Source: Treponema sp.
Lineage (GTDB): Bacteria; Spirochaetota; Spirochaetia; Treponematales; Breznakiellaceae
Assembly: GCA_031254795.1 (NCBI GenBank)
Contig: JAIRTS010000018.1
Span: forward strand, 1 to 10,131
DNA: 10,131 nt
Direction: 5' to 3'
Below the pieces are notes generated by a model. The model did not search any database. It saw nothing but the letters and a program-made list of their open reading frames with translations, and was not told the origin of the DNA. The translations under genes and the position numbers were made by a program. Every line of letters starts with the position of its first letter. The stretch's first letter is position 1. Below are positions 6,562-10,131 of this stretch, piece after piece.

Positions 6562-7440
6562 TTATCCTTTGATGCCGGACTGTAGGGCAACCTGAGTGAT
6601 CTGTTTCTGGAAAATAAAGAACAGTACGATGGGAGGTATCAGCGCAAACACAACGGCCCTCAGTATCTCCACATCGTTTGATTTGCCGTTTTTGAACTGG
6701 AACAGGCGCACCATCACCGTTTCAAAACTGCTGCCGTTCAGCACGAGGTAGGGAAGCAAAAAGTCAGACCACGCGGCGTTAATAGCGTACATAACAACGA
6801 CCATGATAATCGCCTGACTCAATGGAACGGCAATTTTTGTAAATATGGCAAAGTCTTTTGCGCCGTCAATCTTCGCCGCCTCTATGAGCGAGGCGGGCAA
6901 TTCATCAAAGAAATTCTTGAACAAAATCACATAGAACGCGCTCGCCCCCATGCTCAACCACAGCGGAATAAAAGAGCCGGTCAATCTAATGCGGGTGATG
7001 TTGATAAAGAGGGGAACCACACTGGTTGTGGTTGGGATAAGCAATCCCCACATCACCAGCATATACACCACTTTTGAACCAGCGGGCTTTATCTTTGAAA
7101 GAGCGTAACCGAGCAGCCCGTTAAAGAACACCGCGCACACAACGCTTCCCACTACGGAGACGAGCGAATTGACATAGTAGCGCACAAAGCCAAGCTGCTT
7201 CCATGTAGTACTATAGACATCCAGATTAAACTTAGATGGCAGTATTTTCGCGTCGCGCACAAATTCCCGAATGTCCTTAAAACCGGAAAAGACCACCCAT
7301 ATAAGCGGCGCTATTCCCACAAACGCGATGATAATCCCAATGCCATACAATATGGCATAAAAGACGCGGACGCTTCTCTGTTTGAAATCGAAATCCCTGA
7401 TAATGCCGTTATTGTCAACAGCTTTTTTTGTTTTCTTCAT
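6562..7440 (-). CDS. ABC sugar transporter permease, MalG-like (CUT1)
   Basis: This 292-residue inner-membrane protein is one of two channel subunits of a carbohydrate importer. Six hydrophobic segments are visible at about residues 26-51, 89-113, 124-147, 156-176, 210-232 and 261-278. The cytoplasmic EAA loop that docks the ATPase is clear: EAAKIDGA (187-194) followed by the Pro206-Leu207 pair. The protein ends in a short amphipathic tail (QITQVALQSGIKG), a usual MalG-type ending. The ATG lies seven bases after AAGGAG, 17 bases after the stop of the partner permease, and the next gene starts 13 bases beyond its stop, so it is tightly operonic. Length and topology are normal for the second CUT1 permease. 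Its substrate is presumably the sugar handled by the downstream phosphorylases, which is inference from context. Confidence 0.94.
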   Translation of the reverse strand: MKKTKKAVDNNGIIRDFDFKQRSVRVFYAILYGIGIIIAFVGIAPLIWVVFSGFKDIREFVRDAKILPSKFNLDVYSTTWKQLGFVRYYVNSLVSVVGSVVCAVFFNGLLGYALSKIKPAGSKVVYMLVMWGLLIPTTTSVVPLFINITRIRLTGSFIPLWLSMGASAFYVILFKNFFDELPASLIEAAKIDGAKDFAIFTKIAVPLSQAIIMVVVMYAINAAWSDFLLPYLVLNGSSFETVMVRLFQFKNGKSNDVEILRAVVFALIPPIVLFFIFQKQITQVALQSGIKG

Positions 7441-7457
7441 TGTATCGCTCCTTGTCC

Positions 7458-8354
7458 CTAGCTTTCATTTCGCTTGCTGATCTTGAAATACAGCGCCGTC
7501 AGAGTAATCAGGATAATGGAAATGATCACCGACACCGCCGCGGCTTTGGGATAGTCAAACCGCTCGAAAGCGAATTTAAAGACAAGCTGCATTATGGAAA
7601 TTGAGGCGTTGTTCGGTCCGCCATTGGTCATTACCAAGGGTTCGTAAAGTATCTGGAACACGGCCAGAACCTGCAAAATGAGCAAAGTCCGCGCGAGGTT
7701 ATAGATGCAGGGAAGCGTGATATACCGTATGCGTTTCATAATGCCCGCGCCCTCAATAATGGCGGCCTCGTACAGATCGGGGTCTATGCCCTGAAGCCCG
7801 GCGATGTACAGCAATGTCGTCGCTCCGGCCCCTTTCCATGTAAGCGCCACCACGATAAGAGGAATGGTCCAACTGGCGTTGGTCAGCCATTGCTGCGGCC
7901 CAACGCCCGCATAACCAAGCAATATATTGAGTATTCCCGTTTCGCCCGGACGGAAAATATAACGCCACATCAGCGCCATAGCAAGTCCGGGAACAATATT
8001 GGGTATATAGACGGCTATTTTAAAGAGGGATTTCCCTCGCCTGATTTCATTGATAAAAATCGCCAATAATATCGGCGCCAAAAATCCGATAATTAACGAC
8101 CAAAAGGTATAGGAAAAGGTGTTCCTCAACGCGGGCCAGAAGTCGGCGTGATCAAACACATCTCTGAAATTCTTAAATCCAATAAATTTGATAAGCCTCA
8201 TTCCCTGCGTCTGATACAGGGAGAGGCGCAGGCTTTCTACAAGAGGCTCCCACAAAAAGAACGCGAACAGCACAATCGAAGGCGCCATAATGAGCCAGCC
8301 GGATATGTTTTTTGAAAGCGTCGCGGAAAAGGCTTTGTTTTTATGACTCTGCAT
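7458..8354 (-). CDS. ABC sugar transporter permease, MalF/UgpA-like (CUT1)
   Basis: This 298-residue inner-membrane subunit pairs with the following permease. Hydrophobic segments lie at about residues 17-37, 78-101, 113-133, 163-184, 220-243 and 272-290. The EAA loop is EAAIIEGAG (196-204) followed by ITLP (212-215), and the TNGGPNN motif (243-249), common in this permease type, is present. I start at ATG 8352-8354 (MQSHKNKAFS), preceded by AAGGAT about six bases upstream. A longer in-frame version from GTG at 8501 would add 49 Lys/Arg/Ser-rich residues across an intercistronic stem-loop and has no suitable Shine-Dalgarno sequence, so I reject it. The 175-base gap to the binding-protein gene contains a 12-bp stem, often how such operons make more binding protein than permease. 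Confidence 0.94.
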   Translation of the reverse strand: MQSHKNKAFSATLSKNISGWLIMAPSIVLFAFFLWEPLVESLRLSLYQTQGMRLIKFIGFKNFRDVFDHADFWPALRNTFSYTFWSLIIGFLAPILLAIFINEIRRGKSLFKIAVYIPNIVPGLAMALMWRYIFRPGETGILNILLGYAGVGPQQWLTNASWTIPLIVVALTWKGAGATTLLYIAGLQGIDPDLYEAAIIEGAGIMKRIRYITLPCIYNLARTLLILQVLAVFQILYEPLVMTNGGPNNASISIMQLVFKFAFERFDYPKAAAVSVIISIILITLTALYFKISKRNES

Positions 8355-8441
8355 GATAATCCTTATTAAAAGTCTACATGGCCTTTTCAAAACGCGCGGA
8401 GCGACAGTCTTGGGAAAGGCTTTAGAAAATTTTAAACCGGA

Positions 8442-8495
8442 AAAGAGAAGCGATGAACGGCTGGAATTTTCGCTCAAACGCCCTCGCTTCTCTTT
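8442..8495 (-). terminator. Intercistronic stem-loop (partial terminator or mRNA stabiliser)
   Basis: AAAGAGAAGCGA (8442-8453) and TCGCTTCTCTTT (8484-8495) form a perfect 12-bp stem with a 30-base loop, in the gap between the binding-protein and first permease genes. Read on the minus strand the 3' arm ends in four T before CCGG, so any terminator is leaky. The position matches the malE-malF type of arrangement, where a structure keeps the binding-protein message more abundant than the permease message. Confidence 0.6.
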
Positions 8496-8529
8496 CTTCA
8501 CCGCGCCGAACGCGCTTGTTTTTCAGTTC

Positions 8530-9918
8530 TCACTGCGCCGGCGCCGCGTCCAGAATCTTCTGGAAGTTTGCCTGCGCCGTGTTCATGAGGGCGGCGACAT
8601 TCGCGTTTCTGTCAGTGACAACAGCTTGAATCACTTTAGTCAACTCGGCGTAGAGTTCCTGCGCCATATATTCCTCAGTGCGGAGATTGCCGGCTTTAGC
8701 CACCGTGTTAAAATAATCTTGATACAGCCGCATATCGACATTTGAATGCTTCGCAACCGAATCTCTTTGAGCCTTCAGCAGGGCGGGATCTGTCCATACG
8801 GGGAAGGGCGGAAGAACGGGGATACCGTTGTTTTTGCGATTGCTCGCGTCGGCCTCAAGACCGGCGATGGTGGTGGCGTCTACATTGGGGCTGCGTCCCA
8901 TAATTTCAAGATACCGCAACGCGCCGGCGACTTCGGCGGTGGTGGCGTTGTTTGCAAACATGTAGATTGTACCACCCATGAGGGAGTACTGCCCCTTGGG
9001 ACCGGCAGGTACGGGCGCAAGGGCAAGATCGCCGACCGGCAAGCCGTTCACTTGGGTGGGCTGATTCACCGCGTCATTGGCCGCGATATACATGGCGGCG
9101 TTGCCGGTGCCAATCTGCTGAAAACCGGTTCCCCAGTCTTCGCTGGTAGGATCAGCCGTAAGCACATCGTACTTCCACCTGAGGTCTTTTACATAATTCA
9201 TGGCGGCAATCGCTTCGGGGCTGTTGACCTGAGCCACCCACTTGCCATTCCGCTGGACGGCAAACTGCGCTCCGAAACCCCACGCGATGTTGGTGAAGTG
9301 CCAGCCGCCCGCGTTATCCTTGGCAAGGAGACAGAGTCCGGCTGCGCCGGTTTTCTGCTTGATAATCTGCGCGGTTGCGGCGAGTTCATCCCATGTTTTT
9401 GGATATTTGGGAAGCCCATTTGAGTCCACGAGTCCGGCCTGGCGGAAAAGTTCTACGTTCAGCATAATGCCCAACGCATAACCATCGCGGGGAACGCCGT
9501 AGAGTTTGCCGTTGCGGGAAAGCAGGTCTTTTACCGCAGGGCTCATCTTGGCGTCCCAACCGAACGCTTTTACTTCCGCGGTTACATCTTTGACAAAACC
9601 GCCGCCGATAAGTTTGGCGGGTTCGGTATACCACGGCTCGAAAATGGTGGGAAGTTGTCCCGCTTCGGCCATAGGGATAACGGTGTCCAGCGAATAGAAA
9701 TAGTATGCGGGTTGGATGGTGATGTCTGGATACTTGGCGTTAAACTGTTTGACCCAATTTTGATGCATGGCGATGTCGCCCGTGAGGGTGGCCTCGGGCC
9801 AGTTGCCCAGCTTGACGATTGTTTTTCCCGAAGCGGCTTCCTCGCCGCCGGGTCCGGCGAACACTGACGCTGTTAGTACAAAAGTCAGCGCCAATACCAA
9901 AGCTGTCGCTTTTTTCAT
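8530..9918 (-). CDS. ABC transporter sugar-binding protein (family 1 extracellular SBP)
   Basis: This 462-residue exported solute-binding protein captures the sugar and delivers it to the permeases. Residues 1-21 are a signal peptide (MKKATALVLALTFVLTASVFA) with predicted cleavage after VFA21. There is no Cys, so it should be periplasmic rather than a lipoprotein. The mature start GPGGEEAASGK is a short Gly/Glu linker of the kind seen in spirochaete binding proteins. The MalE-like fold is suggested by KLGNWPEA (36-43), FNAKYPDITIQP (59-70), NGKLYGVPRDGYALGIMLN (136-154), KTWDELAATAQ (174-184) and GTGNAAMYI (270-278). Many aromatic residues in mature sequence (for example AYYFYS 71-76, GGWHF 204-208) fit a sugar pocket. 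AGGAGG (complement of 9925-9930) lies six bases before the ATG. It is first in the operon, directly behind the promoter. Ligand identity is inferred only from the phosphorylases. Confidence 0.95.
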   Translation of the reverse strand: MKKATALVLALTFVLTASVFAGPGGEEAASGKTIVKLGNWPEATLTGDIAMHQNWVKQFNAKYPDITIQPAYYFYSLDTVIPMAEAGQLPTIFEPWYTEPAKLIGGGFVKDVTAEVKAFGWDAKMSPAVKDLLSRNGKLYGVPRDGYALGIMLNVELFRQAGLVDSNGLPKYPKTWDELAATAQIIKQKTGAAGLCLLAKDNAGGWHFTNIAWGFGAQFAVQRNGKWVAQVNSPEAIAAMNYVKDLRWKYDVLTADPTSEDWGTGFQQIGTGNAAMYIAANDAVNQPTQVNGLPVGDLALAPVPAGPKGQYSLMGGTIYMFANNATTAEVAGALRYLEIMGRSPNVDATTIAGLEADASNRKNNGIPVLPPFPVWTDPALLKAQRDSVAKHSNVDMRLYQDYFNTVAKAGNLRTEEYMAQELYAELTKVIQAVVTDRNANVAALMNTAQANFQKILDAAPAQ

Positions 9919-9931
9919 GGTTTTCCTCCTG

Positions 9932-9976
9932 AGACCGGAGCGCCGCCTCTATTTTCCACTGCGGTTCTTCCGGTCT
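9932..9976 (-). promoter_or_regulatory. Leader-RNA hairpin abutting the first ribosome-binding site
   Basis: AGACCGGA (9932-9939) and TCCGGTCT (9969-9976) form a perfect 8-bp stem, and CCGC (9943-9946) with GCGG (9961-9964) can pair inside it. In the transcript the hairpin ends one base before AGGAGG of the binding-protein gene. It leaves the Shine-Dalgarno sequence free, so it may hold the site open or protect the 5' end of the message. It does not match a riboswitch class I know. Confidence 0.5.
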
Positions 9977-9984
9977 GTTCTGTT

Positions 9985-10014
9985 TGATATAGGTTTAACG
10001 TTAAACCTATATCA
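9985..10014. promoter_or_regulatory. 30-bp perfect palindrome, probable LacI/GalR-family operator
   Basis: GATATAGGTTTAAC is followed directly by its exact reverse complement, and one more T/A pair at the ends makes 30 bp with no gap. The centre, TTTAACGTTAAA, has the central CG in an AT-rich even palindrome that LacI/GalR-family repressors recognise. It begins at the last base of the -10 box and covers the predicted start of transcription, so a bound repressor would block the promoter. It is longer than the ~18-20 bp usual for a single dimer site. The regulator gene is not in the window. Confidence 0.72.
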
Positions 10015-10043
10015 GTATAAGGGCGGTTCTTGAATTCCGTCAA
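10014..10043 (-). promoter_or_regulatory. Sigma70-type promoter of the sugar operon
   Basis: On the minus strand TTGACG (complement of 10038-10043) and TATACT (complement of 10014-10019) are separated by 18 bases; each matches the consensus at five of six positions. An alternative -10, TTATAC, would give a 17-base spacer. Upstream, 10049-10075 is very rich in A and T tracts, like an UP element. Transcription would start near 10006-10008, giving a leader of roughly 90 bases. Confidence 0.75.
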
Positions 10044-10085
10044 GTACAAATTTCAAAAAATTTCGAAAAAAATTAAGATGGGAGT

Positions 10086-10114
10086 CCGGTTATGCGCATA
10101 GTTGAAAAAACCGG
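10086..10114. other. Weak stem-loop in the upstream intergenic region
   Basis: CCGGTT (10086-10091) and AACCGG (10109-10114) can pair around a 17-base loop that itself contains the palindrome TATGCGCATA (10091-10100). On the minus strand the T-rich stretch lies about ten bases beyond, so this could be the end of a gene lying right of the window. Reading frames in 10044-10131 are short and show no gene. Confidence 0.3.
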
Positions 10115-10131
10115 CTAAAAGTCCGTGATTT

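Noticed and set aside
6549..6590. Upstream ATG adding 14 residues to the stand-alone GH65
   Set aside because: It overlaps the permease coding region and stop; the ATG at 6546-6548 follows AGGA motifs and matches the family's usual N-terminus better.
8355..8501. N-terminal extension of the first permease from a GTG at 8501
   Set aside because: It would add a basic, Ser-rich segment translated from an intercistronic stem-loop, with no suitable Shine-Dalgarno sequence; ATG at 8352-8354 has one and gives a normal permease length.
8746..9423. 225-codon plus-strand frame antisense to the binding protein
   Set aside because: Shadow frame of a clearly coding gene; Gly/Val/Arg-rich with no domain.
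10078..10119. Possible small plus-strand genes starting at ATG 10078 or 10092
   Set aside because: Both reach a stop within about nine codons and have no ribosome-binding site.

Overview
The window looks like accessory chromosome from a saccharolytic, Gram-negative anaerobe. A host-associated spirochaete of the Treponema type is my best guess. The support is a binding protein with a spirochaete-style exported N-terminus, a small lipoprotein, and a partial protein ending in a ...PWGPLVNALIP tail that I associate from memory with spirochaete and Bacteroidetes hypothetical proteins. Base composition is close to balanced by eye. The organism call is inference; no rRNA or other marker is present.

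Left end, plus strand (1-803): the 3' end of an unidentified gene (1-186), a short spacer with two hairpins, and a small Gly/Pro-linker lipoprotein gene (261-713) followed by a good intrinsic terminator (767-803). Positions 804-1317 hold no convincing gene. They contain a strong GC hairpin, a GNRA-loop hairpin and a possible decayed coding fragment, and they probably include the 3' untranslated end of the large operon on the other strand.

Positions 1318-10043 form one five-gene operon on the minus strand, read right to left. It has a near-consensus sigma70-type promoter (10014-10043). A perfect 30-bp palindrome (9985-10014) sits on the predicted transcription start and has the central AACGTT typical of LacI/GalR-family operators. 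A leader hairpin abuts the first Shine-Dalgarno sequence. The genes, in order, are a sugar-binding protein (9918-8530), two CUT1-type ABC permeases (8354-7458 and 7440-6562), a GH65 disaccharide phosphorylase (6548-4227), and a 973-residue fusion of a second GH65 phosphorylase to a complete beta-phosphoglucomutase (4239-1318).

The inferred pathway runs as follows. An alpha-linked glucosyl disaccharide or small oligosaccharide is captured outside the inner membrane and imported. It is split in the cytoplasm by phosphorolysis to beta-glucose 1-phosphate plus the acceptor sugar, and beta-glucose 1-phosphate is converted to glucose 6-phosphate. No transporter ATPase and no regulator gene lie in the window, so both must be encoded elsewhere. 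The two phosphorylases differ at their phosphate- and substrate-site loops, so they probably handle different linkages or acceptors, but the sequence alone does not tell me which sugars.

The most notable points are the phosphorylase-mutase fusion placed directly behind a separate stand-alone phosphorylase, the long operator palindrome on the promoter, and the structured gene-free stretch at 804-1317.
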